From the NCBI GenBank assembly GCA_050946115.1, contig JBMNUF010000028.1:1-27496 (forward strand): a DNA stretch of 27,496 nucleotides. The letters run 5' to 3'. The position numbers and the translations under genes are program-made. Origin of the DNA: CAYFRC01 sp050946115 (GTDB lineage: Bacteria > Bacillota > Clostridia > Christensenellales > Aristaeellaceae). Of the stretch, positions 1 to 8,191 are shown piece after piece. The notes beneath the pieces were generated by a model. That model was not told the origin of the DNA and did not search any database. It saw only the letters and a list, made by a program, of their open reading frames with translations. Within the stretch, counting starts at the first letter, position 1. Every line of letters begins with the position of its first letter.

Positions 1-168
1 ACGGCTCTTGTTGTGCGTTTTTGTCGTAAATCCGAGCTTTTTACAGCCCCCTCTCCGTCTTTGTCAGACTAATTGCAACCCCGTCGCGTTTAATCTGAAA
101 ATGTTGCGTTTACTTTGAAAACTCACCTGGGGAAATCGGGATAAAATCTGACGGTTTCCGCCGCGGCG

Positions 169-197
169 TTGCGCGGCGGCGCGTCCTGTGGTATACT
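169..197 (+). promoter_or_regulatory. sigma-A promoter with extended -10
   Basis: TTGCGC (169-174), a 17-bp spacer and TATACT (192-197), preceded by TGG, so an extended -10 element. Transcription would start near 204, giving a 5' leader of only about 14 nt that already contains the GGGAGGGG ribosome binding site of the gene at 218. Confidence 0.6.
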
Positions 198-217
198 TTT
201 CGCGGGAGGGGATATAC

Positions 218-925
218 ATGATTACACAGATTCTACTCACGCCCGAGGACGGGAAAAGGCTCCTTGCGCGGGAACTGATGCGGCGGGAGGATATACAAAA
301 GGCGCTGTTTGAACGCACGGTGGTGATCATCGCGGGCACGACGAATGCCTATGTGGCGGAGGAAGCGCTCGAGATGATCGGTGACAAGGCGCCGTTTAAC
401 CGAGAGGCATTCGTGCGCGGCGTGACGCGCCCCGCCGATAGGGATCGGCAGATTTTTCCGCCTGCCGAGGACGTCGTCATCGAAAAGGGCAAGCGCAGGG
501 AGGGACTTACGATTTTCGATATCGCGCCGTCCCTTTCGCGCGGCGATGTGATTCTCAAGGGCGCAAACGCGGTGCATCTTGCGACGAGGACGGCGGGCGT
601 TTTGATCGGGAGCGATGTCGGCGGTACGCTCATGCCCTGCATCGCCGCCGCGGTCGGTCGGCGCGTGCGGCTCATCGTCCCCGTCGGCGTCGAAAAGCGC
701 GTGGAAAAGCCCATAGCCGAGCTTTGCCGCTTAGCGAACCGTGCCGATGCCGAGGGCCCGCGCATGTGCGAGGTTCCGGGCGAAATCTATACCGAGCTCG
801 AAGCGCTCGCGCCCTTTGAACCGGAGATTTTCTCCTCCGGCGGCACGGAGGGGTACGAGGGCATTTGCCGCCTGCTCGTACAGTGCGGCGATGCGCGCGA
901 GATTCGGGACTTTCTCAAGCGCTGA
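218..925 (+). CDS. conserved hypothetical protein, cytosolic, 235 aa
   Basis: I do not recognise a named family with certainty. The start ATG at 218 is chosen because GGGAGGGG (204-211) lies 6 nt upstream; a GTG at 188 would sit inside the promoter. The protein has no signal peptide or membrane span and looks like an alpha/beta fold with glycine-rich turns: a hydrophobic strand followed by AGTTNAYVAEEA near residue 45, then ANAVHLATRTAGVLIGSDVG and a following GGTLMP segment around 130-150, which look like ligand or nucleotide contact loops. A SSGGTEGYEGICRLL segment lies near the C-terminus. It is transcribed alone: its own promoter lies upstream and a second promoter follows at 966. A weak hairpin (932-937 with 952-957) downstream might reduce read-through. 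I infer an ancient cytosolic enzyme or binding protein but assign no function. Confidence 0.8.
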   Translation: MITQILLTPEDGKRLLARELMRREDIQKALFERTVVIIAGTTNAYVAEEALEMIGDKAPFNREAFVRGVTRPADRDRQIFPPAEDVVIEKGKRREGLTIFDIAPSLSRGDVILKGANAVHLATRTAGVLIGSDVGGTLMPCIAAAVGRRVRLIVPVGVEKRVEKPIAELCRLANRADAEGPRMCEVPGEIYTELEALAPFEPEIFSSGGTEGYEGICRLLVQCGDAREIRDFLKR

Positions 926-965
926 AGCCCGCGCCGTAAAGACTTTTCGCCACGGCGATTTTCCG

Positions 966-994
966 TTGCGTAAATCGCGATTTTGTGGTACAAT
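966..994 (+). promoter_or_regulatory. sigma-A promoter with extended -10
   Basis: TTGCGT (966-971), 17-bp spacer, TACAAT (989-994) preceded by TGG. It lies in the 97-nt gap before the DUF512 gene and probably drives the DUF512-der-plsY-kinase run. The first gene's promoter has nearly the same GTGGTAYAMT core. Confidence 0.65.
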
Positions 995-1022
995 GCCGTT
1001 AGTTCCAAGGTTCGGAGGGTTT

Positions 1023-2336
1023 ATGGCACACAAAATAGCGTCCGTCGAGCCGGAGAGCATCGCCGCGCAGTTGGACATCCGCGCGGGCGACGAATTGCTC
1101 TCGATCAACGGCGAACGGATCATCGATTTTATCGACTATCAGGCATTGACGGCGAATGACGAGCTCTCGATTGTCGTTCGCCGTGAGAGCGAGGGGGAGA
1201 TCGAGTTCTCCTTTGAAAAGGAGGAGTACGAGCCGCTCGGTCTGGCGTTTGAAAGCGACATGCTCGGCGCCGTTCGCTGCTGCGCAAACCGTTGCATCTT
1301 CTGCTTTGTGGACCAGCTCCCCGCACACGCACGGGCATCCCTACGGGTAAAGGACGACGACTGGCGGCTTTCGCTTTTGATGGGCAATTTCGTGACGCTC
1401 ACCAACGTATCGGACGCGGAATTTGAACGGATCGTCAAGCGCCGTGCCGCGCCGCTGTACATCTCCGTCCACGCGACGGATAAGACCATGCGCGAATTTC
1501 TGCTCGGCACGGCGCACAATGTCGACATCATGCCGCGCCTCAAAAGGCTCAAAAAGGAAGGGCTGTCCTTCCACGCGCAGGCGGTCATCTGCCCCGAATT
1601 GAACGACGGGGACGTGCTGCGGCAGACCATATCCGACCTCGCGGCGCTGTATCCCGCGTGCCGTTCGCTCGCGATCGTGCCCGTGGGGCTTACATCCCAC
1701 AGGGAAGGGCTCGTACCGTTGCGCCCGTTTGCGCGCGAGAACGCCTGCGATGCACTGGACATCATCAAAGATGCACAAAAGAAATACCTGAAGGAACTCG
1801 GTACGTCCTTCGTCTTCGGCGCGGACGAACTGTACGTGCTCTCGGGCAGGAATTTCCCCTCCGACGAACGGTATGAGGACTACCCGCAGATCGAAAACGG
1901 CGTCGGGCTCTGCAGGCAGCTGGAGGCGGAATACGCCTTTGCCCACAAGACGAGCGACCTTTCGCGCGCGAAAAAGCGCAGGATCGTCAGCGCCTGCGGC
2001 GTGAGCGCAAAGACCTTTTTAGAGAGGCTGTATCGCGAATACCCCGTAAAAGACATCGAAATCGAGGTGGTCGCGGTCGAAAACGCCTTTTTCGGCGACA
2101 GCGTCACCGTTTCGGGGCTCGTCACGGGAAATGACCTCGTGCGCGCGCTCCAAAACGTCCAAGCGGACGAAATTCTCATCACCGAGTGCATGCTGCGCGA
2201 CGGGGAAGACGTGTTTTTGGACGGCATGGCGCTTTCGGAGGCGAAAAAAAGGCTTCCGTGCGAGCTCACCGTCGTGGAGCGCGGCGGAGAGGCGCTCTTA
2301 GCCGCCGTACTCGGCATCCCGATAGAGGATTTATAA
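1023..2336 (+). CDS. PDZ domain and radical SAM protein of the DUF512 family
   Basis: This 437-aa cytosolic protein has three parts. Residues 1-60 form a PDZ-like module (LDIRAGDELLSINGERI). Next is a radical-SAM-type cysteine motif C87-x3-C91-x2-C94 followed by FVDQLP, which would hold a 4Fe-4S cluster. The C-terminal half matches DUF512, with a HATDKTMREFLLG segment and VPVGLTSHREGL. The start at 1023 has a GGAGG at about 1014-1018. An upstream in-frame extension to 741 is rejected because it overlaps the previous gene and has composition typical of a shadow frame. In Clostridia this family commonly sits directly before der, as here (49-nt gap). Its substrate is not known to me; the location suggests a role tied to ribosome or membrane biogenesis, which is inference only. 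Confidence 0.9.
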   Translation: MAHKIASVEPESIAAQLDIRAGDELLSINGERIIDFIDYQALTANDELSIVVRRESEGEIEFSFEKEEYEPLGLAFESDMLGAVRCCANRCIFCFVDQLPAHARASLRVKDDDWRLSLLMGNFVTLTNVSDAEFERIVKRRAAPLYISVHATDKTMREFLLGTAHNVDIMPRLKRLKKEGLSFHAQAVICPELNDGDVLRQTISDLAALYPACRSLAIVPVGLTSHREGLVPLRPFARENACDALDIIKDAQKKYLKELGTSFVFGADELYVLSGRNFPSDERYEDYPQIENGVGLCRQLEAEYAFAHKTSDLSRAKKRRIVSACGVSAKTFLERLYREYPVKDIEIEVVAVENAFFGDSVTVSGLVTGNDLVRALQNVQADEILITECMLRDGEDVFLDGMALSEAKKRLPCELTVVERGGEALLAAVLGIPIEDL

Positions 2337-2385
2337 AGAGATATGCATCGCGCAGGAAATCGCCCCAAACCATCAGGAGGACAAT

Positions 2386-3708
2386 ATGGCAAAACCGCTC
2401 GTGGCTATCATAGGCCGCCCCAACGTGGGGAAATCCACCTTTTTCAACAAAATCGCCGGACGGCGCATCGCGATTGTAGAGGATACGCCCGGTATCACGC
2501 GCGACCGCGTATATGCGGACTGCGAATGGCAAAACCACAAATTCACGCTGATCGACACCGGCGGCATCGACCCGAATTCCGAAGACCCCCTGTTGCGCCA
2601 AATGCGGCGGCAGGCGGAAATCGCGATCGAAACCTGCGACGTGATCCTGTTTTTCGTGGACGGCAGGCAGGGCATGACCGCGGACGACGAAAACGTCGCG
2701 GACCTTTTGCGCAGGTCGGGAAAGCCGCTGCTGCTCGTCGTCAACAAGATCGACAACGTCAACATGCTGCACGAGATATACGATTTTTATCAGCTCGGCA
2801 TGGGCGACCCCATCGGCATTTCCTCCGTGAACATGATGAACTTCGGAGACCTTTTGGATGCCGTATGCGAGCTGCTCCCCGAAGGCACGGACGAGGAGGA
2901 GCACGACGAGACCTATATCGCGGTCGTCGGGAAGCCCAACGTCGGCAAATCCTCCATCGTGAACCGCATCTTAGGGCAGGAGCGCGTGATGGTCTCCGAC
3001 GTCGCCGGGACGACGCGGGACGCGATCGACACGCGCTTTACCGACGGGGACGATGCCTTCGTCATCATCGACACGGCGGGCATCCGTCGCAAGCGCGCGA
3101 TCGCCTATCAGTCGCTCGAACGCTTCTCCGTCGTGCGCGCGCTCGCCGCGATCGACCGGTGCGACGTCGCCGTGCTCGTGATCGACGCGACCGAGGGCAT
3201 CACCGAACAGGACGCCAAGATCGCGGGCTATATCGACGAACAGGGGAAGGCGGCCGTTCTGGTCGTAAACAAGTGGGATGCCGTCGAAAAGGAGACGGGC
3301 ACGCTCGAAAAATACACCAAGGAGCTCAGGGAACAGCTCAAGTTCATGCCCTATGCGCCGATCCTGTTCGTGTCCGCGCTCACGGGGCAGCGTATGCCGC
3401 GCATTTTGGATGCCGTGCGCAGCGTCCGCGAGCAGGCGTCCCGCCGCATCACGACGGGGCTTTTGAACGACGTGCTCGCCGACGCGCAGAACGCGCTCCA
3501 GCCGCCGACGATTAGCGGACGAAAGCTGCGCATCTACTACGCGACACAGCAGGGAATCAAGCCCCCCACGTTTGTGTTTTTCGTGAACGACCAAAAGCTT
3601 CTGCATTTTTCCTATGAACGCTATTTGGAGAACCAGATCCGCAAAGCCTTCGGCTTCGAAGGCACGCCCATTCGCTTTGAATGGCGCGACAAGCAAAAGG
3701 AGGAATAA
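2386..3708 (+). CDS. der: ribosome biogenesis GTPase Der (EngA)
   Basis: Der is an essential double-GTPase that binds the 50S subunit and helps its late assembly. The 440-aa length is normal. The first G domain shows GRPNVGKST (10-18), DTPGITRD (33-40), DTGG (57-60) and NKID (120-123). The second shows GKPNVGKSS (182-190), VAGTTRDAID, DTAGIRRK (229-236) and NKWD. The C-terminal KH-like domain ends in RFEWRDKQKEE. An acidic linker (TDEEEHDE) joins the two G domains. AGGAGG at 2375-2380 sets the ATG at 2386. The plsY start follows the stop by only 3 nt, so the two are surely co-transcribed. Every key motif is intact and the assignment is firm. Confidence 0.98.
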   Translation: MAKPLVAIIGRPNVGKSTFFNKIAGRRIAIVEDTPGITRDRVYADCEWQNHKFTLIDTGGIDPNSEDPLLRQMRRQAEIAIETCDVILFFVDGRQGMTADDENVADLLRRSGKPLLLVVNKIDNVNMLHEIYDFYQLGMGDPIGISSVNMMNFGDLLDAVCELLPEGTDEEEHDETYIAVVGKPNVGKSSIVNRILGQERVMVSDVAGTTRDAIDTRFTDGDDAFVIIDTAGIRRKRAIAYQSLERFSVVRALAAIDRCDVAVLVIDATEGITEQDAKIAGYIDEQGKAAVLVVNKWDAVEKETGTLEKYTKELREQLKFMPYAPILFVSALTGQRMPRILDAVRSVREQASRRITTGLLNDVLADAQNALQPPTISGRKLRIYYATQQGIKPPTFVFFVNDQKLLHFSYERYLENQIRKAFGFEGTPIRFEWRDKQKEE

Positions 3709-3711
3709 CCC

Positions 3712-4341
3712 ATGCTCGTACTCTGCGCCGCGATCGGCTATCTGCTGGGCTGCGTGTCCGGCGGCATCCTGACAGGCCATGCATTCGGAAAGTTAGACAT
3801 TCGCTCCGTCGGCAGCAACAGCGCCGGAACGACCAACGTCCTGCGCACGCTCGGCTGGCTCCCGAGCCTCGTGACCTTTGTGATCGACGCGCTCAAGGGG
3901 TTTTTTGCCGCGATGATCGGGGGCGCTCTCGCGGGCGAACTCGGCGCGATGGCGGGCGGGCTGTTCGCCGTCCTCGGGCACAACTGGCCCGCATTTTATC
4001 GCTTTAAGGGCGGCAAGGGCATGGCGACCTCCTTCGGCGTCATCCTGGTGATCGATCCCCTGATCGCGATGATCCTGCTCGCGGTACAGATCACCGTGCT
4101 CGTCTTGACAAAGACGATGTCTATGGCGTCGCTGTCGACGGCGGGGCTCTATTTCGTGCTGACGCTCCTGATCCGCTTCGGAAACTGGAGAGGGATCACG
4201 TTCTCGTTCGTGCTGTCGTGTTTGGCGATCTACTCGCACAGGGCAAACATCAAGCGCCTTATAGAACACAAGGAAAATGCGCTGCAATTCGATAAAATCA
4301 AGATGCTCTCTGAAAAAATCAAGAGGAGGAACGGAAAATGA
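3712..4341 (+). CDS. plsY: glycerol-3-phosphate acyltransferase PlsY
   Basis: PlsY moves the acyl group from acyl-phosphate to the sn-1 position of glycerol 3-phosphate, the first step of phospholipid synthesis in most Gram-positives. The 209-aa polytopic protein carries the family signatures: an N-terminal span with GYLLGCVSGGI, then RSVGSNSAGTTNVLRTLG (residues ~32-49), GHNWPAFYRFKGGKGMAT (~91-108), and a late span ending in a basic tail (YSHRANIKRLIEHKEN). Start at 3712 is preceded by AAGGAGG, which lies inside the last codons of der. Its stop overlaps the next start as ATGA (4338-4341), implying translational coupling. In many Clostridia gpsA, which makes the glycerol 3-phosphate substrate, occupies the next position; here a sugar kinase does. 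Confidence 0.97.
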   Translation: MLVLCAAIGYLLGCVSGGILTGHAFGKLDIRSVGSNSAGTTNVLRTLGWLPSLVTFVIDALKGFFAAMIGGALAGELGAMAGGLFAVLGHNWPAFYRFKGGKGMATSFGVILVIDPLIAMILLAVQITVLVLTKTMSMASLSTAGLYFVLTLLIRFGNWRGITFSFVLSCLAIYSHRANIKRLIEHKENALQFDKIKMLSEKIKRRNGK

Positions 4342-5867
4342 AGGCACTCATCGGTCTTGACATCGGCACATCCGGCGCAAAGTGCATCGTCTGCGACGAA
4401 AACGGGACGGTTCTCGCGTCCTGCACGAGGGAATACCCCCTGTACACGCCCAAAAACGGCTGGGCGGAGCAGAACCCCGAGGATTGGTGGAACGCCGTCG
4501 CGGAGGGCTGCCGCTTCATCATGGATAAAGCCGCGCTCCCCAAGGACGCCTATGTCGGCGTGAGCTTTTCGGGGCAGATGCACGGGCTGGTCGCGCTGGA
4601 CAAGGCGCGGCGCGTCATCCGCCCGTCCATCCTCTGGTGCGACCAGCGCACGCAGAAGCAGTGCGACGAGATCATTTCGCTCGCGGGCGGCGCGGAGAAA
4701 CTGCTCTCCTACACGAACAACGGCATGCTCACGGGCTATACCGGCGGCAAGATCCTCTGGCTGCGCGAGGAGGAGCCGGAGAACTTCGAGAAGATGGACG
4801 TGTTCTGCTGCCCCAAGGACTATATCCGCTATCAGTTCACCGGCGAAGTCGCGACCGACGCATCCGACGCATCGGGCACCGGCTTTTTCGACACGAAAAA
4901 CCGCGTGTGGGCGGACGAACTCATCGCAAAGCTCGACCTTCCGAGGTCGATCTTCCCGACGGTTTTGGAATCCACGGACTTTGCGGGCCGCGTCTCCAAG
5001 CGCGCCGCGGAGGAGACGCATCTGCCCGAAGGGCTGCCCGTATACGCCGGCGGCGGCGACGCGGTCATCCAGACGACCGGCGCGGGGCTGGTGCAGCCCG
5101 GCATCCTGGGCGTCGTGATAGGCACGGCGGGCAACGTCTCCATGGGATTCAAGGGATACGCGGAAAACCCCGGCGGCAAGCTGCAGATGTTCTGCAACAA
5201 CTCCGGCGACCTCTGGCACGCGCTCGGCTGCACGCTGACGGCGGGCGGCGCGTACAGATGGTACCGCGATGCGCTGTGCGCGGACGAGATCCGCAGGGCG
5301 AAGGAGGGCGGCATCGGCGTGTACGACCTCATGGGCCAGGCGGCGGAGCAGTCAAAACCCGGCTGCGGCGGCGTAATCTTCCTGCCGTACCTGACGGGCG
5401 AGCGCTGCCCCTATCCCGATCCGAACGCGCGCGGCGTGTTCTATGGCCTGTCCCTCAACACGACCAAGGGCGACATGACCCGCGCCGTGATGGAGGGCGT
5501 GACGTTCTCGCTGAAGCAACTCATCGACATCATGGGCGCCGTCGCGGACAGCAAAAAGGTCTACTCCTCCGGCGGCGGCAGCGCATCGCCCCTGTGGCGG
5601 CAGATTCAGGCGGACATCTTCGGCCTCCCCGTGTACACCATGTCTGCCGCATCCGAGGGCGGAGCCTACGGCGCGGTGCTGGTCGCGGGCGTGGGCGCGG
5701 GCGTTTGGAAGGATCTGGACGAGGCGATCACCGTCATCAAGCCCGAGACGGAGACGCTCCCCAACCCCGCAAACAAAGCGGCGTATGAGGATGCGTTCGC
5801 AATCTACTCCGACCTGTACCCCGCGCTGAAGCCGACGTTCGACAAGGGTGCATCGTTCGGGTACTAA
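4338..5867 (+). CDS. xylB: xylulokinase-type FGGY carbohydrate kinase
   Basis: FGGY kinases phosphorylate sugars or polyols with ATP; XylB makes xylulose 5-phosphate. The 509-aa length fits. Visible are the phosphate-1 loop DIGTSGAK (8-15), SFSGQMHGLVALD (76-88), which is highly characteristic of xylulokinases, LWCDQRT, TGYTGGKILWLREEEP, the GGGDAVIQTTGAG loop with the probable catalytic base Asp241, and the late SSGGGSASPLWRQIQADI adenine-binding loop. AAGAGGAGG upstream and a 4-nt ATGA overlap with plsY define the start. No xylose isomerase, transporter or regulator is near, so substrate specificity within FGGY is less certain than the fold: a related pentulose or polyol is possible. The gene is the last of the transcript; a strong hairpin follows. 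Confidence 0.9.
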   Translation: MKALIGLDIGTSGAKCIVCDENGTVLASCTREYPLYTPKNGWAEQNPEDWWNAVAEGCRFIMDKAALPKDAYVGVSFSGQMHGLVALDKARRVIRPSILWCDQRTQKQCDEIISLAGGAEKLLSYTNNGMLTGYTGGKILWLREEEPENFEKMDVFCCPKDYIRYQFTGEVATDASDASGTGFFDTKNRVWADELIAKLDLPRSIFPTVLESTDFAGRVSKRAAEETHLPEGLPVYAGGGDAVIQTTGAGLVQPGILGVVIGTAGNVSMGFKGYAENPGGKLQMFCNNSGDLWHALGCTLTAGGAYRWYRDALCADEIRRAKEGGIGVYDLMGQAAEQSKPGCGGVIFLPYLTGERCPYPDPNARGVFYGLSLNTTKGDMTRAVMEGVTFSLKQLIDIMGAVADSKKVYSSGGGSASPLWRQIQADIFGLPVYTMSAASEGGAYGAVLVAGVGAGVWKDLDEAITVIKPETETLPNPANKAAYEDAFAIYSDLYPALKPTFDKGASFGY

Positions 5868-5886
5868 TAGAATAATCGAATCAAAG

Positions 5887-5920
5887 CGCCGGAGGGACGA
5901 ATCGTTCCCTCCGGCGTTTT
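5887..5920 (+). terminator. Rho-independent terminator after xylB
   Basis: An 11-bp GC-rich stem, CGCCGGAGGGA (5887-5897) with TCCCTCCGGCG (5906-5916), is followed by TTTT. It separates the + strand run from the convergent - strand operon; in the reverse direction it has only a poor T tract, so termination there is less certain. Confidence 0.9.
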
Positions 5921-5930
5921 CTATGCGCGA

Positions 5931-7322
5931 TTACGCGCGTCTCTTCCTCCTGCGCGGCAGCGCGACCATGCAGATCGCGAACACGCACAGCGGGAGCGCG
6001 AAGAGGATGACCGTGATGACGGTCTTGCCCGCGCCCTCGAATTCGAGCGGCGTCGCCATGAGGTTGCGGCTCGAATCCGGCGCACCGGAAAGTGCGCTCG
6101 GCGCGACTTCACCGCAAAGCGCGGTGATCGCCTTCGTCACATAGATGATGTCCGCGTTTGAGACGTAATAGCTGTTGATCTCGTCCAGCAGCATATCGGA
6201 GCTTGCGAACCACACGAGCGCGCCGTCCTTTTCGACTGCCATCATGGCGAGGTCAAACGCGCCCGCGATGTCATTTTCCTCCTTGGCGAGCGTCGATACC
6301 GCGGTCGCATCGCCCTTCATATACGCCGCGTCCGAGGTCGTAAACAGCGTTTTGAGCACTACGCCTTCGCGAATTGTGTCGGTTTTTTTGATTGCGTGGG
6401 CCGTCGGGAACGCGAGAATTGCGCTCTCGCCGCCCGTGAGCGTCGTATCGACGGATTCCGCGAGCACGCACTGCGGATAGCCCGCGTAGAAGAGGCGTTG
6501 CGGGTCGCTTTCCAAGACCACCCCGTGTATCGCCTCCATGCCGTACTGCGCCGTCAGGCCGTCGAGTGCGGGCCATTCGTCCTTTGCGTAGTTCGTAAAG
6601 AGAAATACCTTGCCGCCCCGCGCGATGTAGTCCGCAAGCGCACTTTTTGCGCCCTGCGTGATGTCCGCATCCGGCGCGTAGAGGACGACTGCGTCCGCAT
6701 CTTCGGGGATCGGCGCGCCCTCTGCGATGTCGAGCGGTGCGACCTCCCTACCGCTTTCGGTCAGCGCGTTGACGGTCATGGGCGGGAGCGATCTTGCGGC
6801 GCTATACACTTTTCGGATGTCCGCCCGCGTCGCATATTCGACGGCTTCGGCGATCTTGCGCTCGGCATTGATGCGATAGGAAGTGACGGTTGCCGCGCCC
6901 GTCTGCGGGTTGTACGCGGCGGTCTGCAAATACAGCTCCGCGTTCAAAAGCGTCCGCATGCGCAGCCCCGAAACGATCACGGAGCCCTCCGTAATCGCGG
7001 GGTTGCCGGAGATTGCCATGCCCTCGGCGAGGGAAATCTGCCTGAAACGGATGCGGTCGTTCGCGTCCGCGACCCTGCGCGCGATCTCCCGCGCCCAGAT
7101 GTCGCTCATCGCGCCGTCCGATACGAAATAGAGGGTTACGTCTTGCTCTACGGCTTTCATAAGCGCCGTGGATTCCTCCGAAACCGAGAGGATCCCCTCT
7201 TCCGTCGCGTCGATTTTGAGCCTGCTCATATCGAGCAGCCCCGTGCAGTATACGCCGCAGACGATCACCGCAAATGCGATCAGGCAGGACAAAAGGCTTT
7301 TCAGATGCATGGTTTTCTTCAT
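5931..7322 (-). CDS. GldG-like ABC transporter auxiliary subunit, membrane anchored
   Basis: This 463-aa protein has one N-terminal span (LLSCLIAFAVIVCGVYCTGLL, ~9-29), a large extracytoplasmic region, and a C-terminal span (VITVILFALPLCVFAICMVAL) before a basic RRRKRRA tail. The extracytoplasmic part begins LKIDATEEGILSVSEESTALMK, as in GldG-type proteins (PF09822 group), and contains a glutamine amidotransferase-like Rossmann segment: AVVLYAPDADITQGAKSAL then ARGGKVFLFTNY. In gliding Bacteroidota GldG pairs with GldA and GldF; in Clostridia homologous ABC systems occur without gliding. The start ATG at 7322 follows GGAGGG by 7 nt and overlaps the permease stop as ATGA. It is the distal gene of the five-gene - strand run. 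Function is unknown; export or cell-surface assembly is my inference. Confidence 0.82.
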   Translation of the reverse strand: MKKTMHLKSLLSCLIAFAVIVCGVYCTGLLDMSRLKIDATEEGILSVSEESTALMKAVEQDVTLYFVSDGAMSDIWAREIARRVADANDRIRFRQISLAEGMAISGNPAITEGSVIVSGLRMRTLLNAELYLQTAAYNPQTGAATVTSYRINAERKIAEAVEYATRADIRKVYSAARSLPPMTVNALTESGREVAPLDIAEGAPIPEDADAVVLYAPDADITQGAKSALADYIARGGKVFLFTNYAKDEWPALDGLTAQYGMEAIHGVVLESDPQRLFYAGYPQCVLAESVDTTLTGGESAILAFPTAHAIKKTDTIREGVVLKTLFTTSDAAYMKGDATAVSTLAKEENDIAGAFDLAMMAVEKDGALVWFASSDMLLDEINSYYVSNADIIYVTKAITALCGEVAPSALSGAPDSSRNLMATPLEFEGAGKTVITVILFALPLCVFAICMVALPRRRKRRA

Positions 7323-8191
7323 TTTGCCGCCCTCCTGAGCCCGAAACCGGGCCTTTCCGCCGCCGCGACCGAAAGCATCAGCAGCAGCGCAATGCCCGTC
7401 GCGAAGTAGATCAGCGCGCCGATGTCAAAAATGCCGTAGGCATACCCGGAAATGCGCACGAAGGGCGAGATCGCCGTGAGCGCCTTGCCGTAGAGCGATT
7501 TTACGGCGCTTCCGCTCAGCAGCTGCTCTACGATGACGGGGATTTCGACCGCCACCCCGATTGCGAGCGTCCAAACGACGCTTTTCGTAAACAGATACAG
7601 CGCCGCGAGCACGAGCACCAGAAAGAGCATGAGGGAAAGCCTCTCGCCCGATTGGATGCCCCCCGCGATATCTTTCAAAAACCAAAGCGCCGCCATGCCT
7701 GCGAGCCCCGCAAATAGCGCGACCCAGCGGTTGGGCGCTGCGGAGGCGATGTGCGTCATGACCGCCATCAGAAACGCACCCGTCGCGAAGAGCGCCGCCA
7801 TGGACACGGCGTTTTCCGCCCACGGCGCGTCCGTGAGCGCGCACAACACGGCGGGGAAGACGCAGGAGATGAGGCAGGCGATGAGATACAGCGTGAGATA
7901 CGCAAAGTACTTCCCCAAGACGACAGAAGACGTGCGCATGGGGGAGGACAGGAGCAGCCGATACGTGCCGAATCGCTTTTCCTTGTCGAACATATCCATC
8001 ATCAAAATGGGGATTAGCACGAGGTATGCGGAAAGCGCCGCGGAAGATGCCTGCTGCACCGTGCGATACCCCGCTTGCACGCAGAAATAGTAGGTGCCGA
8101 TGCCCGTGGCGGATGTCATCAGCAGCAGGAACAGCCCGCCCGTCACCCTCGAAAAGAGGCCCGAAAGCTCGCGCCTATACACGCTCATCAT
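7319..8191 (-). CDS. ABC-2 type permease (GldF-like)
   Basis: This integral membrane protein of 290 aa has about six hydrophobic spans. It opens with SVYRRELSGLFSRVTGGLFL, the amphipathic helix plus first span typical of ABC-2 permeases, and contains MMDMFDKEKRFGTYRLLLSSPM, matching the cytoplasmic segment of ABC-2 permeases before LGKYF. It should pair with the ATPase encoded just upstream. I prefer the ATG at 8191 (ATG-ATG pair, 9 nt after GGAGG at 8201-8205); an ATG at 8200 is directly abutting that Shine-Dalgarno sequence. It overlaps the ATPase gene end by 17 nt and the GldG-like start by 4 nt, so all three subunits are probably made in fixed ratio. Confidence 0.88.
   Translation of the reverse strand: MMSVYRRELSGLFSRVTGGLFLLLMTSATGIGTYYFCVQAGYRTVQQASSAALSAYLVLIPILMMDMFDKEKRFGTYRLLLSSPMRTSSVVLGKYFAYLTLYLIACLISCVFPAVLCALTDAPWAENAVSMAALFATGAFLMAVMTHIASAAPNRWVALFAGLAGMAALWFLKDIAGGIQSGERLSLMLFLVLVLAALYLFTKSVVWTLAIGVAVEIPVIVEQLLSGSAVKSLYGKALTAISPFVRISGYAYGIFDIGALIYFATGIALLLMLSVAAAERPGFGLRRAAK

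Noticed and set aside
1..72. Open + frame from the window edge to TAA at 70-72, possibly the tail of an upstream gene
   Set aside because: Only 23 codons, no recognisable motif, and sequence composition unlike the coding DNA that follows.
741..1022. N-terminal extension of the DUF512 gene
   Set aside because: It overlaps the previous gene in another frame and crosses its own promoter and ribosome binding site; the extension is Arg/Ser/Pro-rich as in shadow frames.
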